Counted from the first letter of the stretch, positions 26,289 to 34,530 are shown. The stretch: 64,000 bases of DNA from a virus (IMGVR_UViG_3300028283_000002:1-64000), one strand, 5' to 3'. Made by a program: numbers and translations. The notes: generated from the sequence alone by a model not told the origin.

Positions 26289-26669
26289 TTATTCACTAAT
26301 ATCTTCTTCACCGTATGGATCTAATTCGTTTACATTTCTATTAATTGTTCTAGTCCAAGTTATTGTTGATTTTTCAGGAATAAGAAAATCCTCTTCGTGA
26401 CCGTTACTAACTCTACCAATAAAATGAAATTCATATTTTCTTTCATCTAGCACAACTTCACTAACTTTTATAGTCGCTCTGGCGTGCCATGTTCTAAGAG
26501 GCATTTTAAGATACTCAGAAACATTAACTGTTCTGCCTATCATTTCTTTTTTTAAATATTCAAATATATTATAGTAGGTTAAAAACTCATCACCCATTTC
26601 CCAAATAGATCTGGATATGGTTATATCTTCAACTGATTCTTTAACGTAAGATGAAAAATTAATGATCAT
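26289..26669 (-). CDS. Leader- and DPYGEE-tagged hypothetical protein
   Basis: Product of 126 aa from MIINFSSYVKESVEDITISR, whose ATG overlaps the stop of the upstream tagged gene. C terminus NELDPYGEEDISE has the tag without its usual Trp. The body is beta-rich with FHFIGRVSNGHEEDF. Part of four consecutive leader/tag genes. Confidence 0.85.
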   Translation of the reverse strand: MIINFSSYVKESVEDITISRSIWEMGDEFLTYYNIFEYLKKEMIGRTVNVSEYLKMPLRTWHARATIKVSEVVLDERKYEFHFIGRVSNGHEEDFLIPEKSTITWTRTINRNVNELDPYGEEDISE

Positions 26670-27135
26670 CCCAATCCTCCTCTCCGTAAGGATCATGTTT
26701 AGATACTATGACTTTTGGTTGAATAAATGTAAATTCATACATTTCTTTTGTAGATAAGATAAACAGAGAATCATCTGCTTTCACATTGATAACAATAGAA
26801 TCATCTATAATTTCTACACCGTGATTTTTACCTACCGTGACTTTATGACCAGCCTTTGCCCCAAAAACTAAGAAAGGCTCGTTTTGACTGATTAAAATGG
26901 TGCTAGTACCAATATGTCTTAATCTAATATATCTTCCACTAGATTCACATATTGCCTTGATTCTATTACCACAAGCAATTATATCTTTGTGATCTAAATT
27001 GTACAACTCTTTTAAAGACATAACCATAGGTTTATTCTTTCTTTCATCTTCTGTTTCGTGTGGGGGAAGAGCCAAAGGGGCATTCTTAAAAAGACTAGCA
27101 TCAGATTGATCGAATTGTTCGTAAGTTTTTATCAT
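26659..27135 (-). CDS. Leader- and DPYGEE-tagged hypothetical protein
   Basis: Product of 158 aa. N terminus MIKTYEQFDQSDASLF is close to the T4 capsid targeting leader, and the C terminus HDPYGEEDWDDH is the tag. The body contains VFGAKAGHKVTVGKNHGVEI, a beta-rich region. A TTTATATATA box lies 5 nt before the ATG. Function unknown. Confidence 0.87.
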   Translation of the reverse strand: MIKTYEQFDQSDASLFKNAPLALPPHETEDERKNKPMVMSLKELYNLDHKDIIACGNRIKAICESSGRYIRLRHIGTSTILISQNEPFLVFGAKAGHKVTVGKNHGVEIIDDSIVINVKADDSLFILSTKEMYEFTFIQPKVIVSKHDPYGEEDWDDH

Positions 27136-27140
27136 GATTC

Positions 27141-27150
27141 TATATATAAA
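27141..27150 (-). promoter_or_regulatory. Putative phage promoter box (TTTATATATA)
   Basis: Variant box 5 nt before the ATG at 27135. Confidence 0.42.
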
Positions 27151-27163
27151 ATTTTAATTTTAA

Positions 27164-27568
27164 TTAATCGTCCCACTCCTCTTCACCGTACGGATCTTCT
27201 ATCGTATAAATTCTTTTCGCTAACGCAACCTTAACTGGAAACTCTAAATTAACCATTATATCGGCATTTCTAATATCAAACCATATTTTGTGAATAGTTT
27301 TATTAGTGTGCCTATCGTATCTCTCGCTATATTTTATTCTCTCGACCGTAACGGTCATTGGTTCAACCATTTTAATTATTTCTCCCGATGTATCACTATA
27401 CATCCAATGAAATTGTACTATCTTATTTAAAAATAATTTATCCAGATATCTAGTAAGAAGTCCGTTATCATTTAGTTCCCACATTTCAATTGTATCAATA
27501 TAATCATCACATATTTTTAGAAGATCATACGATTTGTAACTTGAAAAATTTTCAAATATCTTAATCAT
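27164..27568 (-). CDS. Leader- and DPYGEE-tagged hypothetical protein
   Basis: Product of 134 aa from MIKIFENFSSYKSYDLL. The ATG lies inside the end of the upstream gene, where GATGATTAAG encodes both 'DD stop' and 'MIK'. C terminus IEDPYGEEEWDD. The body resembles 26289-26669 in outline: a leader, KLFLNKIVQFHW and a strand-rich end. The two may be paralogs. Confidence 0.86.
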   Translation of the reverse strand: MIKIFENFSSYKSYDLLKICDDYIDTIEMWELNDNGLLTRYLDKLFLNKIVQFHWMYSDTSGEIIKMVEPMTVTVERIKYSERYDRHTNKTIHKIWFDIRNADIMVNLEFPVKVALAKRIYTIEDPYGEEEWDD

Positions 27569-28007
27569 CCCACTCCTCCTCTCCATATGGATCTAAGGTC
27601 TTATCAACAACTATCTTTTTCCTTTCTTCTTTTAAATGTACTATTACTGGTTCTAACGGGTAAACTTCATATGTATCAATATGACCAGACACCATAAAAC
27701 TTATCGTAACATCAAAATCAAAAAAAGTAGTTACATCTACACTCAATATAACTCCAGTGATCTTCATCCCCTTCTTTTTTTCAATGTTACCTCGTGGATT
27801 TACATATTCCTCATCTTTATAAAATGTGCAAAGTTTATTTAACACTTTCCTTTTTAATATCTCTTCAAATTGTTGGCAATCAACGTAATCGTCGTCTGGA
27901 TTACAACATTTTTGACCTATATCAACAAGACTAACTTCTTCCGTGAATGGATATTCTAATAGAAGATCATCTATTTTATTTTCAAATATTTCAAATTTAG
28001 TTATCAT
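27561..28007 (-). CDS. Leader- and DPYGEE-tagged hypothetical protein
   Basis: Product of 148 aa. N terminus MITKFEIFENKIDDLL, C terminus TLDPYGEEEWDD. It contains a QKCCNPDDDYVDCQQ Cys cluster and a strand-rich middle. It has the same outline as the two following genes, so these small tagged proteins may be a diverged family. It overlaps the methyltransferase gene by 4 nt. Confidence 0.86.
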   Translation of the reverse strand: MITKFEIFENKIDDLLLEYPFTEEVSLVDIGQKCCNPDDDYVDCQQFEEILKRKVLNKLCTFYKDEEYVNPRGNIEKKKGMKITGVILSVDVTTFFDFDVTISFMVSGHIDTYEVYPLEPVIVHLKEERKKIVVDKTLDPYGEEEWDD

Positions 28008-28549
28008 AAAAAGGCTTTCATTGTGCTAGAAAAAAGTCTTGCTCTTACTCTATCTAGTACTATTTCTTTTTCTAAAAACCAACCCCAAGTATCTTTTATA
28101 TAAGGGCGTTTATGTGGACCTATAACTAATAAATTATCACTTGATTCCCCTAATGTAAATAAGAACGGTGGAAGTTTACTTTCATCTAATAAGTGTAGGG
28201 CGTAACTGCATATTACTAAAGAATAAGAACGATTACGTAACGATCCCTTCATAATATCTTCAAACTTCATACTTAAACAAGGTCTTCCTGTTTCTTTAGT
28301 ATATTCAGTAGAAAGGAAACCGTCTACAGCTTCTATATTATGTACTCCTAATTCCTCAAGAATTTTAGTTACTTCACCTTTGCCAGCAGCCAGATCAAGC
28401 ACACTAGTGAAATCTAAATCCCAATAATTATAAATATAATTAATTGTTTTTTTAATAGCTTCTTCGTGTGGGTTTTGATAATCACCAGCGTGGAAAGCGT
28501 AGAAATTTTTAACTCCGAATTTTTGATATTGATCTCTTATAGAATCCAT
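28004..28549 (-). CDS. Class I SAM-dependent methyltransferase
   Basis: Product of 181 aa. FTSVLDLAAGKGEVTKILEE is motif I, IEAVDG is the end of strand 2, and YSLVICSYALHLL is motif IV. Short, with no target-recognition domain. The substrate may be RNA, protein or a small molecule. A TTTATATATA box lies 5 nt before the ATG. It heads the run of tagged genes. Confidence 0.8.
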   Translation of the reverse strand: MDSIRDQYQKFGVKNFYAFHAGDYQNPHEEAIKKTINYIYNYWDLDFTSVLDLAAGKGEVTKILEELGVHNIEAVDGFLSTEYTKETGRPCLSMKFEDIMKGSLRNRSYSLVICSYALHLLDESKLPPFLFTLGESSDNLLVIGPHKRPYIKDTWGWFLEKEIVLDRVRARLFSSTMKAFL

Positions 28550-28554
28550 GTGAC

Positions 28555-28564
28555 TATATATAAA
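28555..28564 (-). promoter_or_regulatory. Putative phage promoter box (TTTATATATA)
   Basis: Variant box 5 nt before the ATG at 28549. Confidence 0.42.
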
Positions 28565-28581
28565 ATATTAGTCCCAGTTTT

Positions 28582-28911
28582 CTATTCATCCCAATCCTCC
28601 TCCCCGTAAGGATCTGCTTCACTAAATATAATTTTAGGTTCTTTATGACGTTTGAAATTATTATTATCAGTTGTTACTCCATTAATATCACCTGTTAATC
28701 TGTAAAAAACATCAGTATCATCGTCGTAAGTGAAAGCCTCAGCCATTTTATGGCAAGTTTTACAAAGGTTAATACCGTGAGTTTTAAGGTATTCTTTTTC
28801 GTATAATTTTTTAAATTTTTTATTTGAATGTAGAGTTACAGGAATATAGTGATGAAAAGTTGATTCCATCTCCCTACCACATATTTCACATATCCCCATA
28901 ATTATATTCAT
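28582..28911 (-). CDS. HNH-like zinc protein with C-terminal DPYGEE tag
   Basis: Product of 109 aa (or 105 from the internal ATG at 28899). CEICGREMESTFHHYIPVTL followed by INLCKTCHK is an HNH-type CxxC...HH...CxxCH arrangement that could be a small nuclease or a structural zinc fold. C terminus EADPYGEEDWDE is the tag. If head-packaged, a nuclease-like cargo would fit injection with DNA, but that is inference. Confidence 0.8.
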   Translation of the reverse strand: MNIIMGICEICGREMESTFHHYIPVTLHSNKKFKKLYEKEYLKTHGINLCKTCHKMAEAFTYDDDTDVFYRLTGDINGVTTDNNNFKRHKEPKIIFSEADPYGEEDWDE

Positions 28912-29821
28912 TTATCAATCCAACAGTTTTACTCAAAATGTATCTATTTCTACGTCTCATTTGATTCATAAGAGCACCTATTTTTTTCAACGGTTTTTTA
29001 TCTTCTTGTTTTAAATTTCTAAGAAATTGTTTAGTCCTCTCAGTTCCTATGTCTCTTAAATTTATAGTGTCTGATAAAGTTAAACACCTTCTGTAAAGTT
29101 CTTCCCTTTCTTTGTAAACGTTACTAATGAGTATTTCGTCTTTTAACGTTTGGTAATCAGGATCATCTATTTTACTAATTTCTTCTTTTAATTTTTTCAA
29201 TTTTAATAAATAACTATCATCCATAGTTTTTAACAAAATATCTAAAAATCTATCCCACTCAAAAAATGTGTTATCTTCTTTAAGAGTTTCCACGTGATTT
29301 TTTATTTTGAGAAACTCGTATCCCATTATATACATTATCTCATCAAAATAATATCTATGAACTTTATTGAATTCGTTGGTTAAATTATCGAACAATGGTG
29401 AGTCTGCTAAAAACTTATCACCTGTATCTGAAAGCGGTGAAGTTCTAGATATTATTACTATTAATCTGTAATTTTTTAATTTACCGTCGTCGCCAAGTAT
29501 TACATTACCATGTGTGTCTAACCATTCAGAAGTTGTTAATATATCACGCTCTTCAATGTTAGATATTATACAATCATCGTAATTCATTCTTTTAGTTGAT
29601 AATAATATAGAGTCGTTAGAAAAAATACCACTTTCTCTCACAAACCCCTTAGCGTTCCTACATCTTCCAAGAATGTTTTTGTAATGGAATTCGAAATTCT
29701 TATTCTCTTTAAATTTTTTAATGAAATATTTATTTAGATAATTTCTGAGCACGAAAGTATATTCGTTTGGTTTATACGCCAAACCAACATCACTTCTGTT
29801 ACAAGCTTCCCAGAAATTCAT
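28886..29821 (-). CDS. Hypothetical protein
   Basis: Product of 311 aa, starting MNFWEACNRSDVGLAYKPNE. N-terminal alpha/beta half and C-terminal long helices (residues about 200-300, Lys/Arg/Glu-rich). No motif recognised. It overlaps neighbours at both ends, so it belongs to the same transcript as the tagged genes. Confidence 0.82.
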   Translation of the reverse strand: MNFWEACNRSDVGLAYKPNEYTFVLRNYLNKYFIKKFKENKNFEFHYKNILGRCRNAKGFVRESGIFSNDSILLSTKRMNYDDCIISNIEERDILTTSEWLDTHGNVILGDDGKLKNYRLIVIISRTSPLSDTGDKFLADSPLFDNLTNEFNKVHRYYFDEIMYIMGYEFLKIKNHVETLKEDNTFFEWDRFLDILLKTMDDSYLLKLKKLKEEISKIDDPDYQTLKDEILISNVYKEREELYRRCLTLSDTINLRDIGTERTKQFLRNLKQEDKKPLKKIGALMNQMRRRNRYILSKTVGLINEYNYGDM

Positions 29822-30096
29822 CGTCCAACAAAATTAATCAAACAATATTCTTCTTCTATGTTGTTTTCTATCACAAATGATATAACATCAGCAACTTCTT
29901 GTTCTTCTAAATATCTATCACCAGCCACTACCCAAGTACAGTCTGATTCGTAATCGTCCCACGTACTGAATATAACCTGATCAAGAGGAATACCTTTATC
30001 CAAAAGAGCTTCATGAAGTTCGCTCATATCTATTTCTGAAAATTCATCTATAAATGAAAATCCATAAATTGTCGCGTTATCTGGTAATTCAGCCAT
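29818..30096 (-). CDS. Hypothetical protein
   Basis: Product of 92 aa, acidic, alpha/beta, with FSTWDDYESDCTWVVAGDRY. Coupled to both neighbours by 1-4 nt overlaps. No family recognised. Confidence 0.78.
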   Translation of the reverse strand: MAELPDNATIYGFSFIDEFSEIDMSELHEALLDKGIPLDQVIFSTWDDYESDCTWVVAGDRYLEEQEVADVISFVIENNIEEEYCLINFVGR

Positions 30097-30446
30097 TATT
30101 TTAGTCTTAAATATTTAACCCAAGCGTAGGGCTTTCTTTTCTTCAAATAATTTAATTCGTACTGATTCTTGTAAGCTTCTCTCTCAAAGGACATACAAGT
30201 ATAAGCAGTATCTTTATCTCTTATAGTTTTAATTATCAATTCAACTATATACCAAATATAAAATGGCAATATTAGCATTTCTAATTGTTGACGCCAATGT
30301 ATCTTCTCGTGGTTTAATACACATTCGTTCTTGATATCTCTTGGATCAATGTATATAGCGAAAGGACATAAAGATATACCAGTGAAAGGACCGAATATGA
30401 AACTAAATGTAAATCTAACGAATTTATTGATCGGACGTATTCTCAT
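30096..30446 (-). CDS. Bacteroidota-type HExxH membrane protein
   Basis: Product of 116 aa. LNHEKIHWRQQLEM (H46 E47 xx H50) is followed by the hydrophobic segment LILPFYIWYIVELII and later AYTCMSFEREAYKN. I recognise this arrangement (NHE.IH.RQQ...., hydrophobic segment, SFEREAY) from short uncharacterised putative metalloproteases common in Bacteroidota chromosomes. It therefore looks host-derived and supports the host assignment. Catalytic activity is unproven. Confidence 0.72.
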   Translation of the reverse strand: MRIRPINKFVRFTFSFIFGPFTGISLCPFAIYIDPRDIKNECVLNHEKIHWRQQLEMLILPFYIWYIVELIIKTIRDKDTAYTCMSFEREAYKNQYELNYLKKRKPYAWVKYLRLK

Positions 30447-30693
30447 CTTTTAAAAGATTATATTGATCATCAAGTGTACTAAAAAATCCAATTCCCATAT
30501 ATTCTTCCGTGTTCTTATTGAAGAGTCTGGCAGTATTCTTATATACTTCTATAACTACGTGATTAGTATAATATTCTTTGTATGTTCCTTGTGAGATGAA
30601 CTCAAACATATTAGATGAGAGATCATCATTGAAGAATGTCTCATCTAATGTATTAAGTGGTTCTTTCTGTTCCCAATGTCTTTGTAGTATCAT
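30424..30693 (-). CDS. Hypothetical protein
   Basis: Product of 89 aa, soluble, beta-rich middle (YYTNHVVIEVYKNTARLF). It overlaps the HExxH gene by 23 nt. Function unknown. Confidence 0.74.
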   Translation of the reverse strand: MILQRHWEQKEPLNTLDETFFNDDLSSNMFEFISQGTYKEYYTNHVVIEVYKNTARLFNKNTEEYMGIGFFSTLDDQYNLLKDENTSDQ

Positions 30694-30698
30694 ATCTT

Positions 30699-30920
30699 TT
30701 AATGACTTTCAGCGTGAATTATTCCTCTAATAAATGGTATCTCTTCAATATCACAGATTTGACCATATTCACCATTCCAAACGTATTTTAAATCACCGTC
30801 TTCAACAATATAATTATCGTCGTCTTCAATCATAAGATTAAAGAGATCTTCTTTGTTCTTGGCTAAGGCTGTAATAGTAATGGTGTCGTAACACACTTGA
30901 TAAATTTTTAGTTTTTCCAT
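30699..30920 (-). CDS. Hypothetical protein
   Basis: Product of 73 aa from MEKLKIYQVCYDTITITALA. The start follows the TAA of the upstream tag frame by 1 nt (TAATATG); a longer frame to 30959 would run through that tag antiphase. Small acidic alpha/beta protein. Confidence 0.76.
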   Translation of the reverse strand: MEKLKIYQVCYDTITITALAKNKEDLFNLMIEDDDNYIVEDGDLKYVWNGEYGQICDIEEIPFIRGIIHAESH

Positions 30921-30921
30921 A

Positions 30922-31244
30922 TTAGTCGCCCCAATTTTCTTCCCCGTAAGGGTCTTCACTATTTATTTTTATAATTCCTTTTTCTAAAAGTTTCCTTCTA
31001 TACGCCACTTTATTATTTTTATTGGTTTTTCTATAAGTTCAAAATATATTTGGAATAAAAATTCACAAACAAGAATTAAGACTAAAATTAGTATTGTAAA
31101 AACAACAAAAAATATACTAACTGGTGTATAAACAGCGATCTTAGATAATATATCCATATTCCTATTATCTTCGGGATCGGATATGTAATAAGCAGCTAAA
31201 CTACTCAGGAAATATAATAATAAAAAACCAATTAACCAAATCAT
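30922..31244 (-). CDS. Membrane protein with C-terminal DPYGEE tag (apparent frameshift)
   Basis: The frame from ATG 31244 encodes two hydrophobic segments (about 1-18 and 36-60) and stops at 30984. The -1 frame directly after reads KVAYRRKLLEKGIIKINSED and ends PYGEENWGD at 30922, with no ATG of its own. One missing base in the A-rich stretch near 31015 would fuse them to about 107 aa. This would be the only membrane protein with the tag. Alternatives are a programmed -1 shift or a 28-aa peptide from GTG. Confidence 0.55.
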
Positions 31245-31248
31245 AAAT

Positions 31249-31461
31249 TTAATTTTTAGAAATCTGGTTTATATCGTCAACTATATGTTTAATACCATTT
31301 CTCATTAATATCATCACCAACTTCGCTTTATCTTGATCGTTATCAACATTCAAATTAAAAGGAGTCTTCTCACTTATTACTGTGATAGTGTGCGGAGTAT
31401 CTCTCTTCTCTTTAAACCATCCTGAAATTGCTTTTGCTCCTGCTTCGTCTATAATTGGCAT
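31249..31461 (-). CDS. Small hypothetical protein
   Basis: Product of 70 aa, soluble, MPIIDEAGAKAISGWFKEKR. A TTAATATATA box lies 22 nt upstream, inside the end of the methyltransferase gene. No family recognised. Confidence 0.75.
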   Translation of the reverse strand: MPIIDEAGAKAISGWFKEKRDTPHTITVISEKTPFNLNVDNDQDKAKLVMILMRNGIKHIVDDINQISKN

Positions 31462-31475
31462 ACCTTATATTTATT

Positions 31476-32294
31476 TCAATAATTATATATTAATACTTCT
31501 TGTGAGTTTTTAGTGTTTTTATTTCTCGCCACCTTTTCGTAATCCCCCTCAAGTATAGTGTATTTGTAACCATCTGAAATTAACTTATCTATTATCTCTG
31601 ATCTCTTACCGTTCTTATGTTCACCTAAAACACCAGATAAAGCAAATGAGTTACCATTTTTACCAGAGTTAACAAGGTATTCATACAACTTCTTTTCTAA
31701 TTCAACAGACCAGAAAGCGTTATAACCCGCTTCTGTATTAGTGTAAGGAGGATCTGCGTAAATCATAGAAGGTTCGTACAATTTAACGTCGTAAAAATTA
31801 CCACTTCTATAATCTACTTTCTTCATATATTTTTGAATATGGTTCACAAATTCAAATACTTTCTTTTGTGTGTTATCGTTCCATCCGCGTTTACCCCAAG
31901 TCTGATTAAATCCACCCTTCTTGTTAAATCGCATCATATTGTTTGTACAAGACAACATAAGAGCCCATAAAACATCAGATCCTCCAATTTCGTTATAATG
32001 ATCTCTCAATTTATTGTACATACCTTGGTCATTTTTACAAATGGCAAGCGTTTTAACATCTTCTATGACTCCATTTGGACGAAGCATAAGTTCTCTATGT
32101 ATTCCGACTAGATCATCTATTACGTCATTGATTACGACCTCATCGTATTTATCTAAAACATTAACGTAGACAGATCCTCCACCAACGAAAAGGTCAACGA
32201 ATGTTTTCTTACTATAATCAAATAAAGGTAGTAATTGTTCCAGTAAAGGGAATTTACTACCAGTGAAATTAAACGGTGGATTTATCATCGTCAT
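31476..32294 (-). CDS. Dam-like DNA adenine methyltransferase
   Basis: Product of 272 aa. NPPFNFTGSKFPLLEQLLPL is the N-terminal SAM-binding K...P..  motif, VDLFVGGGSV is motif I and YADPPYTNTEAGYN is the DPPY catalytic motif. This is the order of class alpha (D12/Dam) enzymes. It methylates adenine in phage or host DNA, perhaps shielding it from host restriction. It overlaps the second methyltransferase gene by 26 nt. Confidence 0.88.
   Translation of the reverse strand: MTMINPPFNFTGSKFPLLEQLLPLFDYSKKTFVDLFVGGGSVYVNVLDKYDEVVINDVIDDLVGIHRELMLRPNGVIEDVKTLAICKNDQGMYNKLRDHYNEIGGSDVLWALMLSCTNNMMRFNKKGGFNQTWGKRGWNDNTQKKVFEFVNHIQKYMKKVDYRSGNFYDVKLYEPSMIYADPPYTNTEAGYNAFWSVELEKKLYEYLVNSGKNGNSFALSGVLGEHKNGKRSEIIDKLISDGYKYTILEGDYEKVARNKNTKNSQEVLIYNY
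31484..31493 (-). promoter_or_regulatory. Putative phage promoter box TTAATATATA
   Basis: Exact copy 22 nt before ATG 31461. It overlaps the codons for the last residues (VLIYNY) of the upstream methyltransferase. Confidence 0.45.
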
Positions 32295-33036
32295 AGTCTT
32301 TCTTCTTTCTCACTTTACCAGCAACTACATTATCAGTTGCTAATTTTACGTACTCCGCTGAAATATCGAAACCAATATATTTTCTACCCAATTTACTAGC
32401 CACTACAGCAGTAGTACCAATACCCATGAAAGGATCAAGTACAACGTCACCAGGTAATGTAGTAGCCATAATACAATGCTCTACTAATTCTTCTGGGAAT
32501 GGAGCTGGATGTGGAAGATTAACTTTGGGTGAAATTCTCCATATACTCTGTTGTTCAACGAGTTGTTTCTTGTAAAACTTGGGTGCTAACTTATTATCTT
32601 TTGTTAACCAATATACTAATTCATATACAGGTTGAAAGAAATATTTTGAGTTATTAACATCAGCTTTCCTGTCCCATATAATAGTTTGATATAGATTTAA
32701 TTTAGATTTACTAACCCAAACGTAAGGAGAGTATTCTGTTTTATCATATCTTCTATTCTTATGGTTATAGAAAAACGAACCACCTGGTTTTAAAACTCTC
32801 TGTATCTCATCCAGAATAGATATTTGCCACACTTGGTATTCTTCTTCTGGCATGTTATCGTCAAAACTTTCGTAAGTGATATAACCGTTCCAGTCTCCAC
32901 CTTTTTGTTTTTTTCCCTTTAAGAGTCCAAGTTTATTGTATGGCGGCGAACTTATTCCACAATCTACACTATTATCGTCTATAGATCTTAGTCCATCTAA
33001 TACGTCCATATAATATATCTTATTCGGTTCAAGCAT
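32269..33036 (-). CDS. DNA N4/N6 methyltransferase (class beta)
   Basis: Product of 255 aa. GISSPPYNK (catalytic (S/D)PPY, about 27-35) precedes DPFMGIGTTAVVASKLGRKY (SAM-binding FxGxG), the class beta order. Acts on cytosine N4 or adenine N6. Target unknown. Its ATG overlaps the stop of the LAGLIDADG remnant. Confidence 0.88.
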   Translation of the reverse strand: MLEPNKIYYMDVLDGLRSIDDNSVDCGISSPPYNKLGLLKGKKQKGGDWNGYITYESFDDNMPEEEYQVWQISILDEIQRVLKPGGSFFYNHKNRRYDKTEYSPYVWVSKSKLNLYQTIIWDRKADVNNSKYFFQPVYELVYWLTKDNKLAPKFYKKQLVEQQSIWRISPKVNLPHPAPFPEELVEHCIMATTLPGDVVLDPFMGIGTTAVVASKLGRKYIGFDISAEYVKLATDNVVAGKVRKKKDYDDDKSTV

Positions 33037-33378
33037 TTTTTAATATCCTTTCAAATTCTTCTTTTTTCCTATTCAAATATATAGTTGAATTATCATAAAA
33101 ATAATGATATATAGATTTGATATCATCTATAGTCCACCAATCAATATAACCAAATTTATTATCATTGTATTTATAAATTTTTCTCTCTTTTGTTTTATAA
33201 TTCTCCGATATAATTTGTCCGAGTGAATTTAACATATCATCTGACCCAGACACAAAATTAACTATATTTGTTTTTTGATTGGTTCTATATCACCATTCCA
33301 TTTTCTTATCTGTGATGCTGAAATAGATCCGTCTCCATCAAAATACCCTCTTATAAAATGTTTAGTATTTCTTTGATG
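33029..33378 (-). pseudogene. LAGLIDADG homing endonuclease, C-terminal remnant, frameshifted
   Basis: Minus-strand reading gives KHFIRGYFDGDGSISASQIR at about 33363-33304, the LAGLIDADG helix (GYFDGDGSI). After one missing A in the AAAAAA run near 33270 comes FVSGSDDMLNSLGQIISE, ending YHYFYDNSTIYLNRKKEEF, which is typical of the end of such endonucleases. The first domain is absent and the frame is broken, so it is probably a dead remnant. It is coupled to the methyltransferase start at 33036. Confidence 0.7.
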
Positions 33379-33581
33379 AGTTTTTTGGCTTTTATTGACA
33401 TAACTACTTGTTCTATACCAAAATCAGTATCATCTTCAACTTCTTTTATGCAATCAGTTATTGAATAGACATCGACTCCAGCGTATATTTTAACAGTATT
33501 AGGATTTTTAATCCCTCTTAGATTTTTTAGAACCTCAGATTTCTCCATCTGATATTCTTCTTTATAATTTAATTTTTCCAT
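33351..33581 (-). CDS. Hypothetical protein
   Basis: Product of 76 aa, MEKLNYKEEYQMEKSEVLKN onward (Met12 is an alternative start). Alpha/beta with VKIYAGVDVYSITDCIKEVE. Its end overlaps the LAGLIDADG remnant in another frame. Function unknown. Confidence 0.68.
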   Translation of the reverse strand: MEKLNYKEEYQMEKSEVLKNLRGIKNPNTVKIYAGVDVYSITDCIKEVEDDTDFGIEQVVMSIKAKKLIKEILNIL

Positions 33582-33585
33582 ATTT

Positions 33586-34467
33586 TTATTCTTTTGGGAT
33601 TTCTACTTTACTTACTAAAGTCATATAATTCTTGTTAATAAATGAACAGTTTGAACCAAAACGTTTGGACATTTTTTCGTCCCATCCTCTTTGTGAAAGA
33701 ATATAAATACATTCAGCTCCATCATAGAAGTTGAAGAATATATAACCTTTATCGTCAATATGTAATTTAACTTCTACAAAAGTAAATTTGATATTCTTTG
33801 AGAAGTCAACCACTTTAAATTCAACAGTATCTTCCACTTTTGAGAAGAAACCTTTAATTGGTTTTACACCAGCGTATTCGTAGGCGTAACCACATTCATT
33901 AAAACAGAAGAAACTTGCAAAATTTGATGGGGTCATGAAAGCAATGGTTTTACTTTCATTATAGAGTGGTTGCATATAAGTCTTATACCACTCAATGTCC
34001 TTGTCTTTAGAAAAAAGAAAATCTCTTATTGATTCGACATTCATGTGATGAAAGTCGAGAAAATCAAATTTATCCAACTGGTAAAAAAGGAAGTATTTAA
34101 TGTTAGAATCGAAACCTTTGATATAGTCCTCGAGTTTGAGGTCTTTGAGTTTCATAGTGCCTTGTACACTGGCGTAATTTTTAATATCAATTATGATACC
34201 AAGTAAGGCACAGAGAATATCACCACGTAACGCGGAAGCGTCTCTGATACCTACCATTTTCTCGTTCTTTTCAAGAAAGAGTTTAGCTAAATTCTTTTTG
34301 ATTGTTTTATTGTTTTCGTTATCCCCGTCTTTAGAATCGATATTGGTGAGATCGTCAATAGAAATATTGGCTTGAATTAAATCTTTTCTAAATCCTGGAT
34401 ATTTAAGGAGGTAGTACCATAACATGACTTCCCAATCCTTACCATTTTGTGTAGCATTCTTTCCCAT
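33586..34467 (-). CDS. Hypothetical protein, possible PD-(D/E)xK nuclease
   Basis: Product of 293 aa. N-terminal NGKDWEVMLWYYL supplies a helix with Glu, and RGDILCALLGIIIDIKNYAS (about 81-100) resembles a D...(D)xK nuclease core. Being next to two DNA methyltransferases makes a restriction-type nuclease thinkable. The remaining 190 residues show no motif. The nuclease reading is tentative. Confidence 0.75.
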   Translation of the reverse strand: MGKNATQNGKDWEVMLWYYLLKYPGFRKDLIQANISIDDLTNIDSKDGDNENNKTIKKNLAKLFLEKNEKMVGIRDASALRGDILCALLGIIIDIKNYASVQGTMKLKDLKLEDYIKGFDSNIKYFLFYQLDKFDFLDFHHMNVESIRDFLFSKDKDIEWYKTYMQPLYNESKTIAFMTPSNFASFFCFNECGYAYEYAGVKPIKGFFSKVEDTVEFKVVDFSKNIKFTFVEVKLHIDDKGYIFFNFYDGAECIYILSQRGWDEKMSKRFGSNCSFINKNYMTLVSKVEIPKE

Positions 34468-34530
34468 AACAGTTTTGTGTTAGTTATAACTAATACAAAT
34501 ATAATAAAAATTATTTGGAATAAAAAATTA

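Noticed and set aside
30922-31030. Programmed -1 ribosomal frameshift fusing the tag
   Set aside because: No canonical slippery heptamer in the correct phase and no clear downstream pseudoknot; a single-base error is simpler given similar cases elsewhere.
33351-33581. N-terminal half of the LAGLIDADG endonuclease
   Set aside because: Its frame reads as a separate coherent small protein with its own stop and lacks a LAGLIDADG helix.
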